The translations under genes and the position numbers were made by a program. From NCBI GenBank assembly GCA_035079385.1, contig JAVHKY010000013.1, positions 4,898,001-4,962,000 on the forward strand: a stretch of 64,000 nt of DNA, written 5' to 3'. The DNA comes from Aspidiotus rigidus. Lineage: Eukaryota > Arthropoda > Insecta > Hemiptera > Diaspididae. Under the pieces are notes generated by a model. The model had not been told where the DNA came from, searched no databases, and saw only the letters and a list, made by a program, of their open reading frames with translations. Positions 11,229 to 24,238 of the stretch are shown here, piece after piece (within the stretch, counting starts at the first letter, position 1; each line of letters starts with the position of its first letter).

Positions 11229-13935
11229 ATGTCGCTGAAGCAAATCGTCCTGAAAAACGCAACGACCATGTCGTTACACGAACGGTGGGATCATTATTCG
11301 TATTGGAATATTTTCATTAGACGTTATGTTACTATCGATGGACAGGACACAGTTGATGCTCTACAGATATCCGCAGGTCTAAATACGTAAAAAAGGCATG
11401 CTGAACTGAGAAGTAGAAGTTAGAGACATAATTTAAAACCGATCAATCACCCATTCGTCTGAGAAATGCCGAACGATCCAATTAATCCGTAAAATCCTCA
11501 ATGAAAATCGGCCGCTGATACTTTGAAAAGCTTGATGCTTCGAAAGTTTGATGATTTTGCCTTACGCCTGCGACGTTTCAATCTTGTTCATCCGTCCGTC
11601 AATGAAATGATGATCACGATCAGAATGAAACTGTTGATGTTCAAAAGTTGGAGATTATTTCATCAGCGGATACGAAAATCAGCTCATTCCTTCGTCATCG
11701 TACTATCCAATTGAGAGTTTATCTCTGTTGTTTGAAGGGGCGTTTGAGAAACGAACTTCATGACCGTTGTTTAAAACCCTAGAGGTGACCTTTGATGTTG
11801 ACAATTTCCTATCTTTTAATTGTTAATCTCGAAATGGTCGATATTGAAATGAATGGAAACGAAGGAACTGGTCGTGATTCCAGGACTTATGTGATTTCGA
11901 TTGGAGGAGAAAGATTTCGAATACGAAGTGCGCATGAATACTGATCAAGATTGTGTTGGGATTTGTATTAGAAGAGTGAGTCATCTAGCGGAGAAGTGTC
12001 GTGACTTATATTTTTTTGTTTTGAAATTTTGTGTGAGATCAGAGTACATGTCTATGAAGTGAAAATTTTCGCTGATCGAACGCTATCGCTGTAATACCTT
12101 TTGAAAATCAATCGATGAAAGAGATAGCGAATATAGTGATTGCAGTCTGCCTTTAAAACATGTTGATTAGATTTTGTTTGAGGATATTGGTGCGCCTACG
12201 AGAAAATGCGCTAGTTTTGAAAATTGAAGGTAAATACTCTTACGTTATTTTTTAGGCGTTTGTGTCCCGTTTATGGCTGATATTACTGGGTTTGCTTCGC
12301 TGAATAATGCGAGCTGCGCTATGAATGCGTTAACCGGATTTCCGTTGATCTTCAAAACTGACTTGATGCCTATCGAATTTGAAAACATGTCCGTAAGACT
12401 CGGCGTCTGTTTACTCTGATCGTTTGTTTTTTAGAATTTATGCACCGTTTATCGGAGAATTTATATGATCCAGTTACGAGTTCATTCAGTTTTTTGCAGT
12501 AACATTCAAGAATATTACGATGTATACGATATCTATGAAGTTCCTTGTCCTGTCCAAAAGTCAATTTAGAAAAAAAAAATGCATAAAATGTTTGAAAGCA
12601 CAGTCCAATGTTTCTATAATTGACAGAAACATTAAGACAGTGCTCATGATTTATATTTGTGAAATAAATTGTTTGATAATCGTCGCAGTTTTACGAAAAT
12701 ACGGAAAAATAAAGACAATTCAACATCCGGCGATAGAGTGATGCAACAACTGGCGTCGAACCGAAACAGAAGATTGGCACAGCAAATGGAGAGACGTCCT
12801 TCTGTAGCAGCAGCATTACGCCGAGTGAGTGTTGGGCCTCTTTTTTTTTTTTAGGTTAGTGACTTCACAAAATATGAATGTTTCATTTTTAATTATAGGA
12901 TTCCATTAAATCGCGATTAGGAGTTCCCGGAGCAATAAGTGTCCGTGATAGATTGAAATTTCCTCGCGCATTTGTAGCCCGTCGTGGTCGAGGAGGGCTG
13001 ACTGGGAAATCACCTCTCACGCGAGGATTAGCTCGTGGTGAGAATATTTTTTGAGCACTTTGCAGTGTCGCATTTATTATTTCATGAGCCAGTAATTCAA
13101 CATGATACAATTTTTATTATTTTTGTTACACAGCCTCTGCAATGGATGTGGATAGTCCGACAGTTCGTAGAAGAGCAAGAAGTCCCTTTGTAGCTACGAG
13201 AATTCCACGTAAGTGCACAGGAGACCGACTCCATTTTCTCTTACCAAAATGTTACTTTTTCAAACTTTTCATCTGTTTTTTCAGGTGGACGGTCAAGAAG
13301 TAGATCTCGTAGTCGACCACCAGTTCGCACAGTGAGAACAGCTCGTTCGCGAAGCCGAAGTCGCGCTCGCTCCAGTAGTTTAAATAGAATTAGAGCTCGA
13401 AGTTCATCTCGTTCGCGTTATGGTTTGTAATTCATTAGTCGATTGTTTCCACTTGTTTAGTCATGTTTGTGTATGAATTTACAATGAATACTATTTGCTG
13501 ATATTTAGGAAGTATACTTTCGTTACGAGGACAGTTCTCCGGCCGTCGTATGAATTATCGACGAGGACGTGGAGGAAATTTGTCTCGTTCGCGAACTGAT
13601 TTGAAATCATTTAGACCAAAATTAGCGACAGGTGGACCGTTCCGAAGGAGAGGCGGTTTCAGGTTCGTGACAAGTCGTTTGTCGAGCGAATAATCTCGAT
13701 GGTCAAATTAGTAATGTGAAAATTTGCTTACAGGGGTCGAGGCCGTGGACGCGGACGAGGTTTGTCAACAAGTCGTGGACGTGGAAGAGGAGGTTTCCGT
13801 GGTCGTGGCGGCGGACGTGGTCGTTTGTTAACCAAGGAAGAATTAGACCGCGATTTAGATGACTACATGTCATCAACGAAAGCGTCCTTAGACAAACAAT
13901 TGGATTCTATGATGGCCGAAGAGTCGTGGGACTAA
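11229..13935 (+). CDS. Chtop: CHTOP-like (chromatin target of PRMT1) mRNA-export adaptor
   Basis: Coding exons: 11229-11284, 12689-12824, 12899-13037, 13134-13208, 13285-13422, 13509-13662, 13734-13935; 900 bp, 299 aa, all phases consistent. CHTOP is a nuclear TREX subunit that helps load export factors on mRNA and is methylated by PRMT1. Family marks are the N-terminal [16 protein letters not shown], the block [20 protein letters not shown], a long Arg/Gly-rich region ending in RG repeats, and the C-terminal FoP duplication domain ([20 protein letters not shown]) ending EESWD. A middle segment (about residues 130-180) is rich in RS dipeptides, more SR-like than in vertebrate CHTOP. A non-coding exon probably ends at 11095, with the next exon starting at 11223 just before the ATG. 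Intron 2 (11285-12688) is 1.4 kb and holds no other gene that I can see. Confidence 0.9.
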
Positions 13936-15779
13936 GTTGTCGACTCCGTGATGTGATGCACCTCAAAGAAATTAAATGATCGTATTGGGGAGGATATTTT
14001 TTCTATGTACTGATCGGATAATATGTTTTATTCATGAGAGGATATGATATAATAGTTTGATCGTGCTAAATGTTCTGTTACGTTTTCTTAAAAAAAAATA
14101 ACCCATTTATTTTTGTACATTTTTCGCAGACTCTGAACAATACGAGAGTTTAGTTTACGGGAATATTTTAATTTACGATCCGGTGATTGAACGTACATAA
14201 GCGTGTAATTTATACTAAGGTTGATGTATTACGAGCATGATTGTTACGAACATCTTGATGTTTAATCAAGTTAATGATCTACTTTCGTTAAGGCCCTGTG
14301 ACAATTTGAATCAAATTAGAGTATAACAACAATAATTTTCATGAAATTCATGCTGGCGTGAGGATTTTCATATTTATTAATTTAAAGTACCTATTTACGG
14401 AATATTGTTTTCATCGAACAAGCTGTAATCTCTCATTTATAAAAATGAAATATTGTGCTGTAAATATCTTTCAAAATCTGTACGAGTATGTTGAACGAAT
14501 TTATACTTTTATTTTTAAATCCTCACCATAATTATTACTTATTCCATACCACGAAAGAATAAGATCATTCTTCTAGTTTGGTTGATTTATAAGAAAAATT
14601 TCTTTCTTACCACGCTTCTTGCTCCTCCTCCCACTCCACCATCAAAATTTATCAGTTTAAGATTGTTTCTCTTTCTAAAAAGAGTTCCTGATCGTATTTT
14701 ACGGCAGAAAACTTCTCTATTATTTTTGGTCATTACTCGCACGTAAATTTTCCAATTCTATTCATCGGAACAGAAAATATACGTTCCAAATTTTGGAGGA
14801 TACTTCTGATTGAACACAATTGTTTTTTTTAGGATTATATCATTTTGTAAACAGGAAGAAAGAAATTTTACTCACAAGTCAACCCGAATCATCTTGCTCT
14901 TGAAAGACTTATTCGATGAAAAGTTTGACTTATGCACACCGGGCTTTTTTTTTGGAAGAAATTTCGATAGGATTGCTTTGCATCTTCTAGTAAGTGTCAG
15001 AATATTTTTGTATTGTATTTCAAATTCTTATAATGATGCATTTTCTTGTAACTAGATCGTCGAGTCGTTATTTTGTAACCATTTAAAATTTTATTATACT
15101 TTCCGTTCTTTTTATTTCCGCAACTATTCCTCCATTATGTTGGATTTCCTAAGAAGAAATTTGTGTATCTTCGCACAGACGAAAATACTATTTAAGACTA
15201 TTTTTATGAAGTATCTTTTATCGATATTAGTTGTGAAGGTTGAAGGAAGAATCGGCTTCATCTTTTCAAACAGGCTGGAATTTTGTTCTAAAACTCATCC
15301 GTCAAAGATTTTCTTCACTTAGAACAAGTGATTTCATTTATTGAGTTGGCATTAATAATACCATAAAAAACATGCAATCAATTCATTGATTGGCTGGGTA
15401 ATACATGCGTCCGGAGCACTTCGAAAATGTATCAATCGCCGCCTGTGTCTGAGTCAAATCGACGAATTGTGAGTCCCACCTGAAACAGGCCCAAAAACTA
15501 TCATTCCTGTCAATAATAAACGTCATCTTCTGTTATTACAAGCATAGCGGTGACACAATCAGAGGAATTCACTTCAGCTAGAGAGAATGTAGTGCAGACT
15601 ATTTTCGATCATACACTTCGATTTATTGCTGAGGAATTTTATTATCTTTCTGGGATGAACCTCTTCTTTCTACTTCAAGTTTCGAAAATGGAACTCTACC
15701 GGAAAACGATTTTATTTTGCTGTTGTTGACGAATGATTTCATTCTTATTTCCTTTAGTGTGAATAATTCTTTCATGTTT
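13936..15779. other. 3' UTR of CHTOP and intergenic AT-rich sequence
   Basis: The beginning is presumably CHTOP 3' UTR. Beyond that I see only AT-rich sequence with T-rich tracts and short chance frames, with no supportable gene, RNA gene or mobile element. Confidence 0.5.
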
Positions 15780-16910
15780 GATGATTGAACATTTTTGACA
15801 GATATTCCATTTATCGAAGCGGGAAAGGGAGGGGGATATTCGGGTGTGGATAACTGATATAGAGGAGTGACTGAAAATAATACTTAGAGAGCTTTGAAAA
15901 TGTGCACGTTTTGGAAAACGAAGTTCATTTGCTATTGGAAACGAAAACGCCTAATTACTATAACGTAGCCAATAATGAACAAAACGGAAAAAAGAGAGGC
16001 ATAGGAAAATAAGATACAGGGAAAGTCGGTTTTGCTTTCGCGCTGCGAAAGCTTTTTTTCGTTCAATTTCGTCACCTGAAGATGAAAGCTATGCGTTTGT
16101 AACGTTGCAAAAATAGGTAAATTCGGTGTTTATATGTGGATACAAGTGTCAATTTTCGTTCTTCATGTTATGTACTTACACGTACAGCTCATTTAATTTC
16201 AAATAAATATGAAGTAGATTATTATTATTATTTTTTATTTTTTATTTTTTTCTATTAATAGAGCAAATTTGAACAACATTTAGAATTTTCTCCTTTGTAA
16301 TTAAAAAAGAAAAACAAATAGCGCAGACGTACCCGAGAAATTAGTTTTAATTGTTAGGTCCGTAACTATGTAAATTACTTTAGCCTATTCATCTTTAAAA
16401 ATAGGGTCCGTGCTGTAACCACCGATGGAAACTATCCTATAGAATGAAAGAGAATTTTTTAATTTTTCGACTAGGGGATTTTTTCTGTACGAAATTGAAT
16501 TGAACTTAGTACCTACGATTGACAGCGAGAAAGATGAACAGATTTTGAGAATATTTTATAAACTCAATAATTACAAAATCGGTACAAGACGTTTAGAAAA
16601 ATCAGTTATTATTTCTTTATCGATTTTGGTTAGATATTATCGGATTTTTCCTGGCATCTTGATGAAAATGGGTGATTTTTTATGATATGACACGTATCTA
16701 TATCTTTTCATTTTTTCTTTCATTCTGATATGAAAAGGACTTACTTTGTACTAGGTTTTGTAGAAAATGGATCTACCATAATTTTTACTCAAGTTGAAAT
16801 TGAACAGAATTTTTTTTTACCCAACTAAATGCCGACAAATCCGTTCAATTTAAAAAATATTTCCTTGGGTATAGGTAGTTGGTAACTTAAACTCTATCTG
16901 TCCTTCCTAT
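15780..16910. repeat. Duplicated segment, copy 1 (blocks A and B contiguous)
   Basis: Block A (about 15780-16150) is repeated at about 21065-21470, and block B (about 16182-16905) at about 23520-24660, all direct. Shared landmarks in A include GAGGGGGATATTCG, AATAATACTTAGAGAGCTTT and TTCGCGCTGCGAAAGCTTTT. In B they include AGCGCAGACGTACCCGAGAA and ATGAAAAGGACT. In copy 1, A and B abut. Block A ends with a hairpin motif of the Penelope hammerhead type (16076-16107), so A may be a terminal repeat of such an element. Confidence 0.75.
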
Positions 16911-17698
16911 TATAGCACTTGGCAAAATGCAAAAAAATGTGGAAAATGAACGACTTTTCTGTCTGTCCATTAAAAATAAATAATCCGGATCACAGATAAA
17001 AATATTAAAAGATAGAATGTGACTTCAAGAAAAATAGTGTAAGAAGTTTTTCTTTAAAATATAAGATTACTGAGAAGACCATATTAAAATATTCAAAAGA
17101 ACATAAAATAGGTACCCTACAATAATAGGAAAATAAGTTATGAAATGAGCAGAAAATATCGTCCAGGTCAATACACATTTAATTAAGAATGCAGTAACAA
17201 AGCAGTCTGATACTATATCATGATTCAAATAAAGTTACTAATAAATCTTATCAAAATCAAAGTTACCGTAACCTAAGAGTAATTATGAGTAAACCGCGCG
17301 CAATCTATAAACCTTATACAAAATAAAAATAATTCTGGTACAGTAAAAAATTTCACAGAATTCAATAAAAAATATGAAAAATTTAATTTTTCTCAAGAAC
17401 TTCACATAGCCTATACTTAGCCTCAAAAACATGTAATACGAGTACATAAAAACATAGTTCAGCTGAATTTGTAAATAGAAAATAATAGTAATGAATAGGA
17501 TGACAATAGCGCTTTTGTGGATGATTTCAGAACTTCATCACTCATGCCTCAACATGTACTCATGTCAATCAAATTGCATGCGTCACGTTCTCTCCCAAGT
17601 TCATGCATAAACTTTTCAATATTATATCAATTCATGAATTATGAAGATTAATTTTCTCATTCGTGTACATTGAAATTTTAATGATTTTTTCTTTTCAG

Positions 17699-19161
17699 GT
17701 GGACTATAAATCGCTGTACGAGAAAGAAAAACAGGATCATCAGAAAACATGGAAAAGAGTGGGGCAACTGGAAGAACAGTTGGTTAGTAGTAAGATTCAA
17801 TTTTTCACTCATCAATAATACCATACGCAATCTTGATCTGATGCACGATTATTTACAAAAGTAGAGTTGATTTTGAAAGTCATTTTCGTAACTCGGGTTC
17901 TGAATATCTCTTTCTCGTGATCTCATAAGAAGACTAGAGAATGAATTCTTTGCGTAATTTAGAAAACGAACAGGTTTGGTGATGGATTGTTGTCAATTTC
18001 TTTCGATAGTGAATACATTGGTACACGTTTCAAAATAAAGAAGCTCTATATTCTTGGATTTCTCAGCGCTGATCGTATTTGAACGATTTAATTTTGATAC
18101 CGATGGAAAACAGTTCAATGAATAGTTAGTCTTCTTGTTGAATTGAGTCTCGTAGATTGTAATCACATGAACATAAATTTAACTTCAAGATGGATGAATT
18201 CTCTTTTTTTTTTTTTTTTTTTTCGTCCAACATTTCGAGGTAGAATTATCCAAAATGTTGAACGTTTTGTACGAAATTCAAGGAGTACCAAAGATATTTT
18301 CACCCCACTATTCTTCTTTTCTTTGAGATCAATTCGTTCTGATAATCACGCGAGTCTTATTGAATGAATTAATTTTGTAAAAAATTGAACCTAGCGTGTA
18401 AGAACGAAGAGTTGTTGTATGTGTTTACGAGCTGTTTTACTCGGCTTCTAATAGACAGATCTTCTACATATTAGACTTAAATTAAAGATGAAGTTTTCAT
18501 GTAAAAATTAAGACTTTGATCATTAAATTCGATACGATAGTTATTGACCAATGAAAGAAAACGTGCGCGGAATGTGTTTCAAATCTTATATATCAAGTTG
18601 TTGGGAGTGAACATCAAAAATTGCTGCGACTAATGACCGTTAATTTCTGGTACGTCATATTGTTCGCAATATTCCTTCGTGATTTGACGAGAGTGTGCAG
18701 AATGTGTAATTTGATAACGTAGGTTCAGTCTCATTTTCGTCTTTCCTGTACAAGTATTAATGATCTATTATACGTCTGTCACAAGCTGTAATGTAGACTT
18801 CCAACCAGCAGTAGAGTTCTAGAACAAACTAACGCTCACATTTAGAATTGCCTACAAGATGCTTCTGTGAAAAGTTGAAAATTTTGTTTTTATTTTTAGG
18901 AGAACCAATCGCAAGATTTAAAATTTTATAAATCTTTGCGAAAATTGGCAATACAACGGAATGAGGTCAAGGACAAGTTAAGAAGAGTAACCTGTGGGGA
19001 CATTATCTAACAAATTCGTCAGTTTGGAAAAATTCACCAGAGGCTGAACGAAACGAAATAGAAAAGATCATGCTCAAGGGAAATGAGTTGGCAGCGCACC
19101 TTGCTCTACTTGACGATTCTAAATATGGGACCAGAATCATTCAACATGAATTTGATTCCTA
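17699..19161 (+). pseudogene. Broken coiled-coil gene fragment, two exon-like pieces
   Basis: A piece at 17699-17782 follows a strong TTTTCAG acceptor, ends before GTTAGT, and encodes a charged helix containing DYKSLYEKEKQDHQKTWKRV. A second piece starts at 18901 after TTTTTAG in the matching phase (starts ENQSQDLKFYKSLRKL) and runs into a stop at about 19010. Shifting frame by one base there opens about 50 further codons to a stop at 19159-19161 (EAERNEIEKIMLKGNELAAH within it). High helical propensity and conserved splice phase suggest a former gene or distal exons of one. The frame break, and the Penelope relic and duplicated blocks around it, suggest decay. I do not recognise the parent protein. 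Confidence 0.35.
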
Positions 19162-19437
19162 GGCCGAAATTTATTATTTACTAATTACGATAAAAAATAA
19201 TGCCGTAAAGTGAGATTTTGAAAATTTTTTTTAAAATTGTGTATGTTCGTATTTTTGAAAAATTATTTTAGCGAATCATTTTCAGTCCGTGAGGGCACGT
19301 ATTTAGTGATGAAGATACCTAGGACAGTGAAAATTCGACTTACGAGGTTTCTGAAGAAATGTAGCTTATGGTCCGAGGGAATTTAGAAGGTGAAGTTCCT
19401 ATTTATCACGGACAAATTATTTTTGACATTGAAAAGC

Positions 19438-19690
19438 AATTATAGCATTAAGTGTATTTTTAAGTATGTTGATGACGGCCTATGTATTGTTAATTCTGAC
19501 ATTGTTGATGACGTTTTTATGACTATGTATAATTTCTACAAACGCCTGACTTTCACCCTTGAAAAAGAAAAATATGACTCTATTAATTTTCTTGATATGA
19601 CGATTATTAAATGTATTAACGGTTTGATTTTTAAGCACTGCAGTAAGCCCACCTACACTGGGCGTATTATTAAACATTTTTCTAATCTTG
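19438..19690 (+). pseudogene. Penelope-like reverse transcriptase relic
   Basis: About 80 residues match the palm region of the larger Penelope element at 56761-57771 in order: the catalytic YVDD box (FKYVDDGLCIVN), then LEKEKYDSINFLDMTI, then KPTYTGRIIKHFSN. The match stops abruptly on both sides, and no GIY-YIG domain follows. It is a dead fragment. Its position between the two block A copies (15.8 and 21.1 kb) is compatible with a largely erased element flanked by pseudo-LTRs. Confidence 0.8.
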
Positions 19691-21064
19691 TTTTTTTCTA
19701 TTCCGTACATTGTTACTATTGTAATAACTTACCTTTTTGCTAGCAATTACATTTGATAGCAATTTCTTGACAAACTGATCTGCCGGTAGTAGTTTTTACT
19801 GTGAACCATTTCAAGCGAAAATAACAGACAGGTGATTTCTTTAAAAGAGGTCTGAAATACTAGTAAAATGACCACCTTTATTTTTGTTTTAATGTTTTCT
19901 GAACGATTATGCTTTCTAAAAATACTGTGTCGCCACTTTGGGCCTTATTATATATGGCGCCGCAAGATTATAGAAGTTATCGAGGTTTTCGCTGAGTTGA
20001 ATTCACGGTGTAAATATTGTTCGAAGATATATTTCGTACATACAGAAAAAATACCGTTAGACTGCATTGTTATTGTTTATACATACCTAAATTACACGCA
20101 TTCAAGAAGCGCGAGTCGTATCAAAGATGACGTATAAAGCGTCATATACATTACCCTTTCTTTGAAAAACTCGTATCTACCAACTTTTAATCAAAACACC
20201 CAATAATGTAGATTCTCCCCAAACTGTAGCTTAGACCAGCCCTCGAAGAAAATTAACTTCGAGAGTGAAATGTAACGTGTAGATTAGAAAGAAATTATCA
20301 TTCAGCTGTAAAGAATTCGTTTCGTTTTTTGTATTTTCATTCGATACCATTTTTATGAACTTAGTCATTTTTTTTCATGTAAATATTGTTTTCGTGCAAC
20401 TGATCTGAGAAATAATGAGAAGTCATTGAGAGTTTAATATTTATCATTTATTTTGAAAGCCATTCGAATATTTTCTCTTCCAAGCTAATCGGCTCGTCAC
20501 AAATTGGCGCCCAACCTTCGCTAGAAACCACGATCTGTAAGTAAAAAGAAATCGGAACATCTACCTACTTCATTCATCCTTTACAAGTGGTAACGTAGAT
20601 GTCGTGCGGGCTTATAAATTACGTACGAGAGAAGCAAATACAATAATTTCAGTGTTAAAATTAGAAATAAATATTTCAAGTTTGAATTTATATGAAAAAA
20701 GAAAAGTAATAGTCGAATGCTTACATAAAACGTCAATTTGATAATACAGTAGTCGTGAAAAAGATAAGGACATTACTTTAGATATTTTAGAAAACTAATA
20801 GGATTGAGAGAAGATCTAACTCATTTTATAAAAGTTTAGAAGAACATCGAGTAAGATTGCGTAGAAATAGTTTGCCTACACTCCTAGTATTTTAATATTT
20901 AACGTGGATAATATTAATTTCGAAAATAATCCTTTTACACAAGAAATGGAGAGATAGAACAACTAAATGAACTTGTAAGTAGAATTGCGAACAGAGATAG
21001 AATAGGATTATAAATCGATGAATTTCAGGGGCTAGCATCTGAGGACATTGTAGAACATTTTTCA

Positions 21065-21470
21065 TGTTTGATGTTTGAAAATTTTTGACGGATATCCATT
21101 TATCCGAGCGGGAGGGGGATATTCGTGTGTGGATAAGTGATACAGAAGAGTGAATGAAAATAATACTTAGAGAGCTTTGGAAATGTGCTTATTTCGGAAA
21201 ACGAAGTTTATTTGCTGTTGGAAACGAAAACGATTAATTAATATAAGATAGGTAGCCAATAATGAACAAAATAGAAAAAAGAAGTAGAGATGTAGGAAAA
21301 TAATTAGATCTAGGGAAAGTCGCTTTTGCTTTCGCGCTGCGAAAGCTTTTTTCCGTTCAATTTCTTCGCCTGAAGATGAAAGCTAGGTATACGTTTTGTA
21401 ACGTTGCAAAAATAGGTAAATTCGGTGTTTATATGTGGATACAAGTGGCAATTTTCGTTCTTCATATTTA
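21065..21470. repeat. Duplicated segment, copy 2 of block A
   Basis: A direct repeat of 15780-16150 with scattered substitutions and small indels. It keeps GAGGGGGATATTCG, TTCGCGCTGCGAAAGCTTTT and the terminal stem-loop motif CTGAAGATGA...TAACGTTGC (21370-21405). A third, shorter relative of the terminal motif lies at 21766-21796 with a better preserved GAAAC core. Unlike copy 1 it is separated from its block B by about 2 kb. Confidence 0.75.
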
Positions 21471-22193
21471 CTTATTCGTATACACGGCTAAAATTTCAAC
21501 TTGTGACTATGACCTAGACTACTGTTTTTTGTTTAATAACTCTCAAATATAGTGAGGAAGTTTATACAGTATACACACTATACAGTGATATTGTGAACTC
21601 AAGAATAGAAAAGCTATTTCATTTTTGAAGCAGTGCAAAAGAATTCATATCAATCCCAGACATAATCTCTGCTCTTTTTCTTTTTCCTTTTCTAGTATAT
21701 ACTTTGATGTTCTGTATTGATCTGTTTGCCCTGTTTAATTGTTCGTTCTTCATTTATTTTATCAACTGAAGATGAACGCTATGCGTTTGAAACGTTGCGA
21801 AAATGAATTCGGTCTTTATGTGGATACAAATGTCAATTTTTGATATTGATAATTTATTTTATTTCTCTTCAATTCACATAATTTCTCTATAATTTAGATG
21901 AAACAACTGGAAAATTGGAGCCTACAATAGACTCTTGAATTTATAAATTGAACTTATATAGTTATTATTAATACATCAGATTCAAACATTGAGAGTACCT
22001 ACAAAGTATACTTCTATAAACAACCACAAATCGAAATTTAACAATAATATCACGATCTTCTATTCGTGGGGACATACTCGTAGGTACGTTAATGATAATC
22101 ATTAAAATAAATATTAAAAAGTGAATTTTTTCCAGTTTTTTCTACGTCAGTATATTTTTCTAAACGCTCTGATTAATTTTAATCATGAGCGTA

Positions 22194-22604
22194 TCACCGA
22201 CGACGACGATGTGTGGGTGGTGGAGGTGGTGGGGGTACATTACCATGCGAAGGGGGTGGAGGTGTAATATTCTCCTTAGCCGAAAGCGTGTCTGATTTTG
22301 GAGGCTCGGACACATCTTCTTTCGGAGGTGGCGGCGGCGTAGCATTACCTAGTCCATTATTTACGGCGAATGATACGATTGTAGCTTTTGCGATAGTCTT
22401 TGCTGCCAACAATGGAAGCAAAATAATAATAAGTCGATTTTGGAAAATAAATGACAATGTGAATGACGAAACAATTTCTCTAGCACGATAAATATGGTGG
22501 AGTGGAGCTCTTTTACGCTCTAAAAGTATTCTTCTAACACTTTTCCAGAAGGCCAACGTGTAAATATTGAAAAACATACTAACGAATGAGAACCAGCATA
22601 TCAA
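22194..22604 (-). CDS. Proline-rich ORF with hydrophobic segment, uncertain
   Basis: A 136-codon frame has a hydrophobic stretch (LIIILLPLLAAKTIAKATIV) followed by a tail with PPPPPK, PPPPSH and a PPPPPPP run, ending THRRRR. This layout could be a secreted or membrane-anchored proline-rich protein, with the N-terminal 60 residues perhaps belonging to an unspliced leader. The opposite strand is open too, reading as a glycine-rich frame, so base composition alone could produce the pattern. The ORF lies in the 2-kb piece that separates blocks A and B in copy 2. I do not recognise it. Confidence 0.25.
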   Translation of the reverse strand: MICWFSFVSMFFNIYTLAFWKSVRRILLERKRAPLHHIYRAREIVSSFTLSFIFQNRLIIILLPLLAAKTIAKATIVSFAVNNGLGNATPPPPPKEDVSEPPKSDTLSAKENITPPPPSHGNVPPPPPPPTHRRRR

Positions 22605-23558
22605 ATTTGAATGAGAGACTTCGAAACTATTGGAGTAAGTTCAGAATTGTTTGAGTAAAATTTTGTGAATTATGTTCGTGGTACGTTAATTATTAATTAT
22701 ACAGCAGCACATGAGTGATATGCACATCCTCTATAGTGCGCCGCAGTTGTTCCACGCAACTTACCGACGTTACTCAAACCTAAGACTCAAACCTTCCGCC
22801 GTTCACTCTAAAGTCTGAACATGGAAGTCCGGTATATTAACCTAGCACTAGCCGATGAAATTAATTTTTCTTCTTAAATAAAGAAATTCACGTTTCTCTA
22901 ATTTTCTTTCAAATTTTTTGGTTAAATGAGTTTTATTTTGTTCTAGAATAAGAACGATACCTAATAGATTTGACAGTTCCAAGATTAATGTACATTTTTC
23001 AGTTGAAAAAACGAAAAGGTTCTTACAACTGTTCGACAATGTAATAGTCGACTCCCTCAAACGATACTGAAACGCGAAAGAATGCATGAATTCTTGCGTA
23101 TGAAAAAAGAAGTTTACGGAAGTCGTAGAAATACGAGTAATCTAGACTGATAATTTCACCAGAGATTTTAAGCGAGTTTCTTAACGTTCATTTTAGAGGA
23201 TTGAATGACTTTTACCAGCCGTGACTGATGGTATTGTGGTCCATTTTTCTGTACTTCATCTACTTAATTATTTATTTTTATTTTGTATCGCCTTTGGCTT
23301 TTTTTGTTTCTTTTGGGTGTTGTTTGAAAAACACTTTTTTTCGTCTTTTCAAATTAATCATTTAATACTGTAATATCACGAGAGCATTTTAAAATTTATT
23401 TTTTTTTCGTCACGTTAGCAATTTGAAATCTTTAAGTTTTTGTGTTTTATTCAAAAATAAAAAAATACAGTATTTCATTTCACGAAGTAAGTATTTACCT
23501 TACATTGTTTGTGACATTACACTTACAGCTCTTTTACTTTCAAATAAATATGAAGTAG

Positions 23559-23652
<94 letters not shown>
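23559..23652. repeat. (ATT)n microsatellite, about 31 units
   Basis: An uninterrupted trinucleotide run inside block B copy 2. The homologous place in copy 1 (around 16218-16230) has only a few units, so the expansion followed the duplication. Confidence 0.95.
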
Positions 23653-23653
<1 letters not shown>

Positions 23654-24238
23654 GTATTATTATTATTTATTTTTTTTTTTAATTAATAGAGCAAATTTGA
23701 ACAACATTTAAAATTTTCTCCTTTGTAATTAAAAAAGAAAAACTAATAGCGCAGACGTACCCGAGAAATTAGTTTTAATTGTTAGGTCCGTTACTATGTT
23801 AATTACTTTAGCCTATTCATCTTTAAAAATAGGGTCCATGCTGTAACTACCGATGGAAACTATCCTACAGAATGAAAGAGAATTTTTTAATTTTTCGACT
23901 AGTGGATTTTTTTCTGTACGAAATTAAATCGTACTTAGTACCTATGGTTGACAGCGACACAGATAACAGATTTGGAGAATATTTCATAAACTCAATAATT
24001 ACAAAATCGTTAGTAGGAGTTTAGAAAAATCAGTTATTATTTCTTCATCGATTTTGGTTAGATATTATCGGATTTTCCTGGCATGTTGATGAAAACGTTC
24101 TCTTAAATCCCAACAAATAGGTGATTCTTTCATGATATGACACGTATCTATATCTCTTCATTTTTGCTTTCATACTCATATGAAAAGGACTCACTTTGTA
24201 CTAGGTTTTGTAGAAAATGGATCAACCATAATTTTTAC

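Noticed and set aside
23423..23686. Long plus-strand frame of poly-tyrosine
   Set aside because: It is only the (ATT)n microsatellite read in one frame.
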